DNA from: Candidatus Desulfosporosinus nitrosoreducens
Lineage (GTDB): Bacteria > Bacillota > Desulfitobacteriia > Desulfitobacteriales > Desulfitobacteriaceae
Length of the DNA: 64,000 nt
Assembly: GCF_030954495.1 (NCBI RefSeq)
Contig: NZ_JAVHUW010000065.1
Span: forward strand, 124,001 to 188,000
Direction: 5' to 3'
Both the position numbers and the translations under genes were made by a program. Positions 43,704 through 52,646 of this stretch are shown piece by piece; position 1 is the stretch's first letter, and every line of letters begins with the position of its first letter. The notes beneath the pieces are model-generated. The model did no database searches. It had not been told where the DNA came from and saw nothing but the letters and a program-made list of their open reading frames with translations.

Positions 43704-44192
43704 ATGTGTAACAGCTCTTCACCGAATGAGTTCGTGCAAAAATTAGATAACTTTATCGACAGTTTACCTAACAAAAAGGAAAATCTAATTGCAATCCTGC
43801 ATCAAGCTCAGGAAATATACGGATACCTGCCGGACAATGTTCAGTGGCATATCGCGCAGAAACTAGATATACCTTCCGCTAAGGTCTACGGAGTTGTAAG
43901 CTTTTATTCATATTTTACGATGAAGCCCAGAGGGGAACATGTTGTCAATGTCTGTATGGGTACCGCCTGTTTTGTCCGTGGTGCCGATAAATTAAAAACT
44001 GAACTGGAAAATCAGCTTAAAATAAAGGCCGGTGAAACGACCCCGGATAATCTTTTCACCTTAGAAACCCTGCGCTGTGTCGGGGCTTGCGGACTTGCCC
44101 CGGTTATGATCGTTGATGGCGAAGTTCATGGACGCATGCACGAACCTCAGGAAATTAACGAGGTTCTGGCTAAGTATCGCCCGGAAAGTTAA
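43704..44192 (+). CDS. hydC: NADH-dependent [FeFe] hydrogenase, HydC/NuoE-like subunit
   Basis: 162 residues. Thioredoxin-like [2Fe-2S] protein with C84, C89, C125 and C129 (CMGTACF and CVGACG), as in NuoE/HndA. AAAGGAGG precedes the ATG. It relays electrons between the flavin subunit HydB and the hydrogenase subunit. First of three genes hydC-hydB-hydA, the order of bifurcating trimeric hydrogenases that couple NAD(P)H and ferredoxin to H2. Confidence 0.9.
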   Translation: MCNSSSPNEFVQKLDNFIDSLPNKKENLIAILHQAQEIYGYLPDNVQWHIAQKLDIPSAKVYGVVSFYSYFTMKPRGEHVVNVCMGTACFVRGADKLKTELENQLKIKAGETTPDNLFTLETLRCVGACGLAPVMIVDGEVHGRMHEPQEINEVLAKYRPES

Positions 44193-44259
44193 ACCGGAAA
44201 ACAACGCATACAAAGTGGATGGCTATGGAAGAAGTGTCATCGAAGGAAGGGAAAACCAT

Positions 44260-46146
44260 ATGAAACTTAAGAACACCGATGAATTAAATGCCCTCAAGGC
44301 CCAAAGTCTTAAGCTTATTGAGACACGCCGAGTTGCCGAATCTGTCAGCACCAAGAATGCCCGGGGGCTGGTCAGGCACGTTATGGTCTGCGGCGGACCC
44401 GGCTGTCACTCCTCAGGCAGCCCGCGTATTGCCCAGCTTTTAGAGGAAGAAATAGAGCGTCTGGGATTATCCGAACAAGTTAAAATATTTCAGCCGGGTT
44501 GTTTTGGTTTTTGTGAAAAAGGTCCTATGATAGAGATTCATCCTGATAACGCTACCTATTGCGAAGTTTCCGCCGAAGACGTTCCCGTGATTGTCAATGA
44601 ACATTTTATTGAAGGCAAGCAGGTAGAACGCCTTCTCTACATGGACCCCAATACCAAAGAACGTTTTGCCACCAATATTCCCTTTTACGATAACCAACTG
44701 CGGATTGCTCTGCGCAACGTTGGCTATATTGCTCCGGAAAATATTTTAGAATATATTGCCGCCGACGGTTATCAGGCCTTAGCGAAAGTTCTTTTCCGCA
44801 TGACTCCCCTTGAAGTCATTGATGTCCTTAAAGTCAGCGGGCTGAGAGGACGCGGCGGAGCAGGTTTTCCGACCGGGTCAAAATGGGAATTTACCCGCAA
44901 GAGTGAAGCGGATCAGCGCTATATTATTTGCAATGCGGACGAAGGAGACCCGGGGGCCTTTATGGATCGTTCCGTCTTGGAAGGAGATCCTCACAGTGTT
45001 CTGGAGGCCATGCTTATTGCGGGTTCCACAATTGGGGCTTCTGAGGGGTATATCTATGTTCGGGCAGAGTATCCGGCGGCCATTCGCCGTTTGAAAATTG
45101 CCATAGAGCAGGCCCGGGAGTATGGTTTGCTGGGCAAGAACATCTTAGGCAGCGATTTCAGCTTTGACATTGAACTTAAATACGGGGCCGGAGCCTTTGT
45201 CTGTGGCGAAGAAACCGCCCTGATTCATTCTATAGAGGGGTCCAGGGGAGAACCTACCGTCAAACCTCCGTTCCCTGCTCAAAAAGGGTTGTGGGGTAAA
45301 CCCACTTGTGTCAACAATGTAGAAACTTTGGCCAATATTCCCCCGATTATTTTAAAAGGAGCGGAATGGTTCTCTTCTATCGGCACGGAAAAAAGCAAAG
45401 GAACAAAAGTTTTTGCTTTAGCCGGAAAGGTAAACAATGTCGGTTTGGTGGAAGTCCCTATGGGAACGACCCTGCGAGAAATTATTTTCGGGATCGGCGG
45501 GGGAATTAAACACCATAAAACCTTTAAAGCGGCTCAAACCGGAGGTCCTTCCGGCGGCTGCATTCCCACCAAATACTTGGACTCTCCTATTGATTACGAA
45601 TCTTTGGCAGCCATCGGTTCTATGATGGGCTCTGGCGGACTTATTGTTCTGGATGAAGATGACTGCATGGTGGATATCGCTAAGTTTTTCCAGGAATTTA
45701 CCATGGATGAATCTTGTGGCCGCTGTACCGCCTGTCGTGTAGGAACCAAACGTTTGCATGAGATTCTGGAAAAGATTACGGAAGGCAGAGGGACGTTAGA
45801 GGATTTAGAAAATCTGGAGAAACTGTGCCTGATCATTAAGGACACGGCCCTGTGCGGACTGGGACAAAGCGCTCCGAATCCGATCCTTTCCACCATAAAG
45901 TATTTCCGTGACGAATACATTGCCCATATTGTCGATAAAACCTGTCCTGCCGGCGTATGCAAAAGCTTGCTGAAATATGAGATTACCGAGAAGTGTGTGG
46001 GATGTACACGATGTGCCAAACAGTGCCCCGCGCGCTGTATCACCGGTTCAGCTAAGAAGCGCCACGTCATCGATCAAGAACGTTGCTTAAAGTGTGGGGC
46101 CTGTATGGAACAATGCCGCGTTGTTGGCGCCATCATCCGTCATTAA
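44260..46146 (+). CDS. hydB: [FeFe] hydrogenase HydB/NuoF-like flavin subunit
   Basis: 628 residues from ATG 44260 (GAAGGAAGGG upstream); longer readings extend into hydC. N-terminal [2Fe-2S] thioredoxin-like domain (C44, C49, C81, C85), then NuoF core with GRGGAGFPTGSKWEF and NADEGDPGAF (FMN/NAD(P) site) and SCGRCTACRVG (4Fe-4S). The C-terminal two-cluster ferredoxin has CVGCTRCAKQC and CLKCGACMEQC (about 580-620). It is the NAD(P)H-reacting and bifurcating subunit, cytoplasmic, with HydA and HydC. Confidence 0.92.
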   Translation: MKLKNTDELNALKAQSLKLIETRRVAESVSTKNARGLVRHVMVCGGPGCHSSGSPRIAQLLEEEIERLGLSEQVKIFQPGCFGFCEKGPMIEIHPDNATYCEVSAEDVPVIVNEHFIEGKQVERLLYMDPNTKERFATNIPFYDNQLRIALRNVGYIAPENILEYIAADGYQALAKVLFRMTPLEVIDVLKVSGLRGRGGAGFPTGSKWEFTRKSEADQRYIICNADEGDPGAFMDRSVLEGDPHSVLEAMLIAGSTIGASEGYIYVRAEYPAAIRRLKIAIEQAREYGLLGKNILGSDFSFDIELKYGAGAFVCGEETALIHSIEGSRGEPTVKPPFPAQKGLWGKPTCVNNVETLANIPPIILKGAEWFSSIGTEKSKGTKVFALAGKVNNVGLVEVPMGTTLREIIFGIGGGIKHHKTFKAAQTGGPSGGCIPTKYLDSPIDYESLAAIGSMMGSGGLIVLDEDDCMVDIAKFFQEFTMDESCGRCTACRVGTKRLHEILEKITEGRGTLEDLENLEKLCLIIKDTALCGLGQSAPNPILSTIKYFRDEYIAHIVDKTCPAGVCKSLLKYEITEKCVGCTRCAKQCPARCITGSAKKRHVIDQERCLKCGACMEQCRVVGAIIRH

Positions 46147-46170
46147 GGTACCCGTGAAGGAGGACTCCCA

Positions 46171-47913
46171 ATGGATATACAGCTAACCATCAACGACATA
46201 TCCCTGACTGTTCCGGAAGGAACGACTATTTTAGAAGCAGCCCGCAAGATTAATATAGACATTCCGACCCTATGTCACATGAAACTTCATGAAATGCATT
46301 ACAACAATAGCATAGCTTCCTGCCGGGTCTGCGTCGTTGAGATTGAAGGCCGGCGCAATTTAGCTTCCTCATGTTCAACACCGGTTATGAACGGCATGGT
46401 TGTTAAGACCGATTCCTTGCGTGCCATTCAGGCCAGGCGGGCCATGGTTGAGCTCTTGCTTTCCGACCACCCTAAATCGTGTTTAACCTGCGCCAAAAAT
46501 ATGGATTGCGACCTCAGGGCTCTTGCCGCGGAATTGGGCGTGCGTGCTATCAGCTATGAAGGGGTAGAATCTGAATTTGAAATTGACCAATCAAGCTCTT
46601 CCATTGTGCGCGATCCCAACAAGTGTATACGTTGCCGCCGCTGCGAGACCATGTGCAATGAAGTACAGACGGTGGGAGTCTACTCTGCCACGGGCCGGGG
46701 CTTCGAGACGGTAATGAAGACAGCCTTTGATTTGCCCCTCAGCCAAACTGCCTGCACTTTCTGCGGACAATGCCTGGCGGTATGTCCGACAGGCGCCCTG
46801 ACCGAAGTGGACCAGGTCGACAAAGTCTGGAAAGCCCTTAACGATCCTAACCAGTTCGTCGTTGTGCAAACAGCCCCGGCTGTGCGGGTTGCCCTAGGGG
46901 AGGAATTCGGACTGGAACCGGGGACAGTTGTCACCGGCAAGATGACGGCCGCTCTGCGCCGGCTTGGCTTCAACCGCGTCTTCGACACGGATTTTGCGGC
47001 CGACCTGACCATTATGGAGGAAGCCAGCGAACTTGTTCACCGCATACAACATGGCGGACGCCTGCCGCTGCTGACAAGCTGCTGCCCGGCCTGGGTTAAA
47101 TTCTTCGAGCATCAATTCCCGGATCTTTTGGACATCCCTTCAACCTGCAAATCTCCTCATCAAATGCTGGGAGTTCTGACTAAAAGCTATTATGCTAAAA
47201 CCCTGGGCATTGACCCTAAATGTATTACCGTGGTTTCCGTGATGCCCTGCGTTGCTAAAAAATACGAAGCGGCCCGGCCTGAGCTTGCTCAAACCGCGGA
47301 GACTATGGATGTGGACATTGTCATCACGACTCGTGAATTAGCCCGTATGATCCGGGAAGCCAGCATACATTTTGATCATCTTAAGGAGCAGGAGTTTGAC
47401 CATCCTTTGGGAGAATCGACAGGTGCCGCCGTTATTTTCGGAACAACCGGCGGTGTTCTCGAAGCGGCTCTCCGCACAGCTTATGAAATTCTGACGGGCG
47501 AAACCCTGGAAAAAGTGGAATTTGAGGCTCTGCGGGGAATGAACGGAATCAAGGAAGCAGTTATTCCCATCGCCGGGCGGGATTATCGCATCGCGGTAAT
47601 TAATGGCCTGGGCAATGCCCGCACCGTATTGGAAAAAATACAGGCCGGAGAGATTAATTACGATGTGATCGAGATTATGGCTTGCCCGGGCGGCTGTATT
47701 GGCGGCGGCGGACAGCCTTATCATCATGGCAACATGGAAATATTAAAATCCCGTGCCGCCGCTATTTACCGCGAAGACCGGGCCAAACCTTTGCGCAAAT
47801 CCCACGAAAATCTGGCTATTATCGCTCTGTATAAAGACTTCTTGGGCGAACCTTACGGAGAAAGAGCCCATCAGCTTCTGCACACCCACTACACGGCACG
47901 ACGGAAAATTTAG
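46171..47913 (+). CDS. hydA: [FeFe] hydrogenase catalytic subunit HydA
   Basis: 580 residues. [2Fe-2S] domain (C35, C51, C54, C68), His-ligated [4Fe-4S] (H100, C104, C107, C113) and two [4Fe-4S] clusters (C152-C162, C195-C205). H-cluster motifs are L1 TSCCPAWVK (302-310), L2 MPCVAKK (358) and L3 MACPGGCIGGGGQP (503-516). A small-subunit-like tail (about 525-575) follows. All H-cluster ligands are intact. This is the A3-type subunit of a multimeric NAD(P)H/ferredoxin hydrogenase. AAGGAGGA precedes the ATG, 24 nt after hydB. Confidence 0.95.
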   Translation: MDIQLTINDISLTVPEGTTILEAARKINIDIPTLCHMKLHEMHYNNSIASCRVCVVEIEGRRNLASSCSTPVMNGMVVKTDSLRAIQARRAMVELLLSDHPKSCLTCAKNMDCDLRALAAELGVRAISYEGVESEFEIDQSSSSIVRDPNKCIRCRRCETMCNEVQTVGVYSATGRGFETVMKTAFDLPLSQTACTFCGQCLAVCPTGALTEVDQVDKVWKALNDPNQFVVVQTAPAVRVALGEEFGLEPGTVVTGKMTAALRRLGFNRVFDTDFAADLTIMEEASELVHRIQHGGRLPLLTSCCPAWVKFFEHQFPDLLDIPSTCKSPHQMLGVLTKSYYAKTLGIDPKCITVVSVMPCVAKKYEAARPELAQTAETMDVDIVITTRELARMIREASIHFDHLKEQEFDHPLGESTGAAVIFGTTGGVLEAALRTAYEILTGETLEKVEFEALRGMNGIKEAVIPIAGRDYRIAVINGLGNARTVLEKIQAGEINYDVIEIMACPGGCIGGGGQPYHHGNMEILKSRAAAIYREDRAKPLRKSHENLAIIALYKDFLGEPYGERAHQLLHTHYTARRKI

Positions 47914-48100
47914 CGATGACCTAAGGCCCATGCGCGTTGCCGCCTGAACGGCCGCCGGAGCCTATACGTAAAATGACGGTATTTTTAATAGTTATGCTGC
48001 ATAAATATTTAAAAAATTATCGGTTGTGCTGGAGGTTTCCGGCACAGCGGATTTAAACCAAAACATGTATCTGATTGCGAAGATCATTCAGAGCAAGAGG

Positions 48101-48134
48101 AGAAGGTTAAATTTGATGTTGAACAGCCTTCTCA
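48101..48134 (+). terminator. Possible terminator between hydA and the maturation genes
   Basis: GAGAAGG (48101-48107)/CCTTCTC (48128-48134) followed by ACTTTTGG. A second hairpin, GTGCTGGA/TCCGGCAC, lies near 48025. The 306-nt gap holds no gene, so the maturation genes may have their own promoter. Confidence 0.4.
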
Positions 48135-48219
48135 CTTTTGGAGGAGGCTTTTTTATACTCCTCATCCTTGGCTGCTAAGCCACCGTCCCAAGCTTTTTAT
48201 TTTGGAGGAAACATGAAGC

Positions 48220-48474
48220 ATGGACAAAAGAATTGGAGTCGTAGGGATTGTAATCGAAGAGTTTGAAAGCGCCAACAAAGTGAATGAAACCTTGCATGAA
48301 CTGGCGGGCATTATCATCGGCAGAATGGGAATCCCGCGCAGAGAAAGAGGAATAGCCATTATTTCTTTGATTGTCGAGGGAACGACGGATGAAATTAGCA
48401 CAATGACGGGCAGGCTTGGGAAAATAAGAGGAGTTAATGTTAAATCGGCATTAACCAGAAAGCTGGGGGAATAA
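48220..48474 (+). CDS. TM1266-family iron-only hydrogenase system regulator
   Basis: 84 residues, ACT/NikR-like ferredoxin fold, starting MDKRIGVVGIVIEEFE. HELAGIIIGRMGIPRRERGI and a dense beta-alpha pattern match the putative hydrogenase regulator family encoded beside hydEFG. GGAGG lies 12 nt upstream. A nearer out-of-frame ATG at 48211 would encode a 17-residue peptide overlapping the start. HydG starts 2 nt after its stop. Molecular function is unproven in the family. Confidence 0.82.
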   Translation: MDKRIGVVGIVIEEFESANKVNETLHELAGIIIGRMGIPRRERGIAIISLIVEGTTDEISTMTGRLGKIRGVNVKSALTRKLGE

Positions 48475-48476
48475 CA

Positions 48477-49892
48477 TTGAAAGAGTATCTGGCCAAAGAG
48501 TTTATTATAGATCAGGAAATACGCAGTTCGCTGAGCGAGGGGACGGTAAAAGCTGAAGACAAGGCTTTAGTAAGAGCAATTTTAGATAAGGCCAAGGCTT
48601 GTCACGGCTTAACCCACCAGGAAGCGGCGGTGCTGTTAAATATTAAGGATGAAAATGTTCTGGCTGAAATGTTCAAAACGGCTAAAGAGATCAAGGAGAC
48701 GATTTACGGCAAAAGAATTGTTCTCTTTGCCCCGCTCTATATCAGCAGCTATTGCGTCAACGGCTGTGTCTACTGCGGCTATCAAGCCTGTAATAAAGAC
48801 CTGAAACGAAGCAAATTGACGATGGAACAACTGGAAGAGGAAATACGGGTCCTGGAATCCCTGGGGCATAAGCGGATTGTGATCGAAGCCGGCGAAGATC
48901 CCGTGAATTGTTCCCTGGATTATATTCTTGAGGTCATTAAAAAAATCTATTCTTTGAAATTTGCCAATGGAAGTATCCGCAGAATCAACATTAATGTGGC
49001 GGCCACGACCGTTGAGAATTATAAACGTTTAAAAGATGCTGAAATAGGAACGTATACCCTGTTCCAGGAGACTTATAATCAGGAAGCTTATGAGAGGCTG
49101 CATCCCACAGGCCCCAAGCATGACTACAATTATCATACGACGGCTATGGACAGAGCCATGGCAGCCGGAATCGGGGATGTCGGCATCGGCGTTTTATACG
49201 GCCTCTATGATTATAAATACGAGACCATAGCCATGTTGATGCATGCGGAACATTTGGAAGAGGCTTTTGGAGTTGGACCGCACACGATTTCGGTCCCCAG
49301 GCTCAGAGCGGCCGAAGGAGTCAATCTGCAGGATCTCCCGTATCTGGTGGCCGACGATGACTTCAAAAAGATTGTTGCCGTGTTGAGACTGGCCGTGCCT
49401 TATACCGGAATGATCCTCTCCACCAGGGAAGAAGCGGGTTTCCGGGAAGAAGTACTGGCTCTGGGGATCTCACAGTACAGTGCCGGCTCGTGTACGGGAG
49501 TAGGGGCCTATTCCAAAGAACATGGAATTGATAAAACCGAGGAAAAACCTCAGTTTGAGGTGGCCGATCATCGCTCTCCCATGGAAGTGATTAAAAGCTT
49601 GTGTTTAAGCGGTTATATGCCGAGCTATTGCACCGCCTGCTATCGGGAGGGCAGAACGGGCGACAGGTTCATGGCTCTGGCTAAGGCCGGGCAAATTCAT
49701 AATGTCTGCCTGCCTAATGCCCTGCTCACCTTTCAGGAATTCCTCATCGACTACGCGGATAACGAGATGAAAGAACTGGGACGCAAGGTCATTGCCCAAG
49801 GCCTGCGGGATATTCCCAAAGAGGCGGCCCGCAGAGTGGCGGAAGAAAAGCTGAAAAGAATTGTTGCCGGCGAGAGGGACTTAAGATTTTAA
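48477..49892 (+). CDS. hydG: HydG, radical-SAM tyrosine lyase for CO/CN ligands
   Basis: 471 residues from TTG 48477 (GGGGGA upstream). Radical-SAM motif CVNGCVYC (C93, C97, C100). A C-terminal auxiliary cluster motif (SYCTACYREGRTGDRFM, about 380) binds the dangler iron. It cleaves tyrosine to p-cresol plus CO and cyanide and delivers an Fe(CO)2CN synthon to H-cluster assembly. The motif at the C-terminus distinguishes it from ThiH. Part of the operon TM1266-hydG-aspA-hydF-hydE. Confidence 0.94.
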   Translation: MKEYLAKEFIIDQEIRSSLSEGTVKAEDKALVRAILDKAKACHGLTHQEAAVLLNIKDENVLAEMFKTAKEIKETIYGKRIVLFAPLYISSYCVNGCVYCGYQACNKDLKRSKLTMEQLEEEIRVLESLGHKRIVIEAGEDPVNCSLDYILEVIKKIYSLKFANGSIRRININVAATTVENYKRLKDAEIGTYTLFQETYNQEAYERLHPTGPKHDYNYHTTAMDRAMAAGIGDVGIGVLYGLYDYKYETIAMLMHAEHLEEAFGVGPHTISVPRLRAAEGVNLQDLPYLVADDDFKKIVAVLRLAVPYTGMILSTREEAGFREEVLALGISQYSAGSCTGVGAYSKEHGIDKTEEKPQFEVADHRSPMEVIKSLCLSGYMPSYCTACYREGRTGDRFMALAKAGQIHNVCLPNALLTFQEFLIDYADNEMKELGRKVIAQGLRDIPKEAARRVAEEKLKRIVAGERDLRF

Positions 49893-49921
49893 GTTCCGGG
49901 GGCCTCGGTGGAGGGTGTAAG

Positions 49922-51328
49922 GTGGGCTTGAGAATTGAAAAGGATGCCCTTGGTGAGCGGCGGATACCTGAAATTCAATATTATGGAATTAACACGCAGC
50001 GGGCTGCGGAAAACTTTAATCTGGGCAGCAGAAGCGTCAATTTGCGCTTGATTTATGAAATGGCCCTGATTAAGAAGGCCGCAGCCCTGGTTAATTGCCG
50101 TCTGGGGCAGCTGGCGGAGGAGAAGGCGCAAGCCATTATTAAAGCCTGCGAAGAAATTAGCGGCGGAAAATTGGACCGGGAATTTGTTGTCAGCGCTTTC
50201 CAGGGGGGAGCAGGCACTTCCACGAATATGAATGTCAACGAAGTCGTCGCCAACAGGGCCATTGAAATTTTGGGCGGGAGAAAAGGAAATTATGACCTTG
50301 TACATCCCCTGAACGATGTCAATATGTCTCAGTCGACGAATGATGTTTATCCTACGGCTTTAAGAATTGCGGCCATCCGTCTGCTCAGAACCTTAAGCCA
50401 TTCCCTGGCGGAACTTCAGGAAGCCCTCCAGAGCAAGGAAAATGAGTTCAGCAATGTTCTGAAGCTGGGCCGGACTGAGCTGATGGATGCCTTGCCCATG
50501 ATGCTGGGACAGGAGTTTGGCGCTTACGCCAAAAGTATAGAAAGAGACCGCTGGAGAGTTTATAAAGGGGAAGAGCGGTTGAGACAGATTAATCTGGGAG
50601 GGACAGCCATCGGTACGGGGATCAATGCTTCTCCCGCATATATTTTTATGATTACGGACGCTATTCAGGAATTAAGCGGTTTGGGGTTGGCGAGGTCCGA
50701 TTATCCTATCGACATAACCCAAAATAATGATGTCTTTGTGGAAGTTTCCGGACTGTTAAAAGCCTGCAGTACAAATTTGCTCAAGATAGCCAATGATTTA
50801 AGGCTGCTGGCTTCGGGTCCCAAGGGGGGCCTGGGGGAAATTGAGCTTCCCCGGATGCAGGCCGGTTCGACAATCATGCCGGGAAAAGTGAATCCTGTCA
50901 TCCCGGAGATGATTGGCCAGATCGCCATGCGGGTCATGGCCAACGATTACGCCATAACCATGGCAGCCTCCGGAGGGCAGCTGGAGCTGAATTCTTTTCT
51001 GCCCCTGATCGCGGAGAGTTTCCTGGAATCCCTGGAGCTGTTAAATCAGGGAGTCACTCTTTTTCGGGAAAAATGTATAACAGGGATTAAAGCCTGCAAG
51101 GAAAAATGCCGGGAAACCCTGGAGAAGTCCGCCGTTCTTGCCGCGGCGCTCGTTCACCATCTGGGATATGACCAAGCCGCCCAACTGGCTGCTAAAGCTT
51201 TAAGCGCGGGGAAATCCATAAAAGAAGTTGTGAGAGAAGAAACAACCTTGGCGGATTCCAGGATCGAGGAGATCCTGAATCCCTTGGAAGTCACCAAACC
51301 GGGTATTCCGGGAAAATCGGGAAAATAA
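49922..51328 (+). CDS. aspA: Aspartate ammonia-lyase
   Basis: 468 residues, starting at GTG 49922 (GGAGGG 6 nt upstream). Fumarase/aspartase superfamily motifs: GINTQRAAENF (about 20), SQSTNDVYPTA (about 137), GRTELMDALPM (about 182) and the signature GSTIMPGKVNP (about 317). It converts aspartate to fumarate and ammonia. Its place inside the hydEFG operon is seen in other Firmicutes and probably reflects ammonia supply for the azadithiolate bridge of the H-cluster. The link is inferred. Confidence 0.9.
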   Translation: MGLRIEKDALGERRIPEIQYYGINTQRAAENFNLGSRSVNLRLIYEMALIKKAAALVNCRLGQLAEEKAQAIIKACEEISGGKLDREFVVSAFQGGAGTSTNMNVNEVVANRAIEILGGRKGNYDLVHPLNDVNMSQSTNDVYPTALRIAAIRLLRTLSHSLAELQEALQSKENEFSNVLKLGRTELMDALPMMLGQEFGAYAKSIERDRWRVYKGEERLRQINLGGTAIGTGINASPAYIFMITDAIQELSGLGLARSDYPIDITQNNDVFVEVSGLLKACSTNLLKIANDLRLLASGPKGGLGEIELPRMQAGSTIMPGKVNPVIPEMIGQIAMRVMANDYAITMAASGGQLELNSFLPLIAESFLESLELLNQGVTLFREKCITGIKACKEKCRETLEKSAVLAAALVHHLGYDQAAQLAAKALSAGKSIKEVVREETTLADSRIEEILNPLEVTKPGIPGKSGK

Positions 51329-51346
51329 TCTTGCGGAGGGATCGGG

Positions 51347-52591
51347 ATGAGCCTGAACGAGGCACCAAGAGGGGTGAGGGTCCATTTAGCTCTTTTTGGG
51401 AAGAGAAATGCGGGAAAATCCAGCGTGATTAACGCGCTGACAGGGCAGGAGACGGCTATAGTGTCCGAGGTCAAGGGGACAACGACCGATCCTGTTTTCA
51501 AAGCCATGGAGATTTTGCCGCTGGGACCCTGTGTGATCATCGATACGGCCGGACTTGATGATGTCGGCGAATTAGGAGAGCTTAGGGTCAAAAAGACCTT
51601 GGAGGTTCTCGCGCAAACAGATGTTGCCCTGCTTATCGTCGATATTCGGGCCGGTATCGGTGAAGAGGACCGCAGCATCTGCGCTAAGTTTAAGGATAAC
51701 AAAAAACCGCTGATCATTGTTTTAAATAAGCTGGATACTCTGGAAAGCGGTGATCCGGGCAAGATGGCGGCTCAGATCCAGGAAGAGCTGAATGCTCCGG
51801 TGGTGACCATCTCTGCTCTTCAGAAACAGGGAATCAAAGAATTAAAGAGCGCCATCATCGCCGCTATCCCGGAAAATGAAGCTACGTTTAAAATTATCGG
51901 GGATTTAATCAACCCGGGTGACTTTGTTGTCCTGGTTACTCCTATTGATAAAGCGGCTCCCAAGGGAAGGCTGATTCTCCCGCAGCAGCAGACAATTCGG
52001 GATATCCTGGAAAGTGACGCGATGGCCATTGTCACCAAGGAATACGAATTGAGAGAAACCTTAAGCAACCTGGCTAAAAAACCGAAACTTGTCATTACGG
52101 ATTCCCAGGTGTTTCTGAAAGTAGCGGCGGATACGCCTAAGGACATCTTAATGACCTCTTTTTCCATTTTGTTTGCCCGACAAAAAGGGGATTTGACGGA
52201 ATTCGTCCGCGGGGCCAAAGCGATTGATCAGCTTAAAGACGGAGATAAAGTGTTAATTGCCGAAGGGTGCACTCACCACCGGCAATCAGATGATATCGGC
52301 AGTGTGAAAATACCCCGGTGGATACGTCAGCGCACGGGTAAAGAGATAGATTTTGAATTCTCGGCCGGGACTTCCTTTACGGAGGATGTGCAAAAATATG
52401 CCCTTATCGTTCACTGCGGGGCTTGCATGATGAACAGAAGCGGTATGCTCAGCAGAGTGGCGGAGGCCAAAGCTTGGAACGTTCCCATCGTCAATTATGG
52501 AATTCTCATTGCTTACGTTCAAGGATTGTTGACGAGAGCCCTGGAACCCTTTCCTTTAGCCAGGATGATCCTGGAAAAAGAGCTTGGCTAA
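51347..52591 (+). CDS. hydF: HydF, GTPase scaffold for H-cluster assembly
   Basis: 414 residues. N-terminal GTPase with G1 GKRNAGKSS (18-26), G2 KGTTTDP, G3 DTAGLDD and G4 NKLD. A dimerisation domain and a C-terminal cluster domain follow, with CTHH (about 308) and HCGAC (about 353), the CxH...HCxxC pattern of HydF. It carries the diiron precursor and hands it to apo-HydA. GGAGGGATC precedes the ATG, 19 nt after aspA. Confidence 0.94.
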   Translation: MSLNEAPRGVRVHLALFGKRNAGKSSVINALTGQETAIVSEVKGTTTDPVFKAMEILPLGPCVIIDTAGLDDVGELGELRVKKTLEVLAQTDVALLIVDIRAGIGEEDRSICAKFKDNKKPLIIVLNKLDTLESGDPGKMAAQIQEELNAPVVTISALQKQGIKELKSAIIAAIPENEATFKIIGDLINPGDFVVLVTPIDKAAPKGRLILPQQQTIRDILESDAMAIVTKEYELRETLSNLAKKPKLVITDSQVFLKVAADTPKDILMTSFSILFARQKGDLTEFVRGAKAIDQLKDGDKVLIAEGCTHHRQSDDIGSVKIPRWIRQRTGKEIDFEFSAGTSFTEDVQKYALIVHCGACMMNRSGMLSRVAEAKAWNVPIVNYGILIAYVQGLLTRALEPFPLARMILEKELG

Positions 52592-52646
52592 CAGCAGTTG
52601 CGGCATCCGGTTGGTTACTTGGGACTGAGAGGACGGGGGATTAACA

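Noticed and set aside
43564..43746. A 60-codon plus-strand frame ahead of hydC
   Set aside because: Overlaps the palindrome and the hydC start in another frame; the SD-like AAAGGAGG inside it is too close to any start codon.
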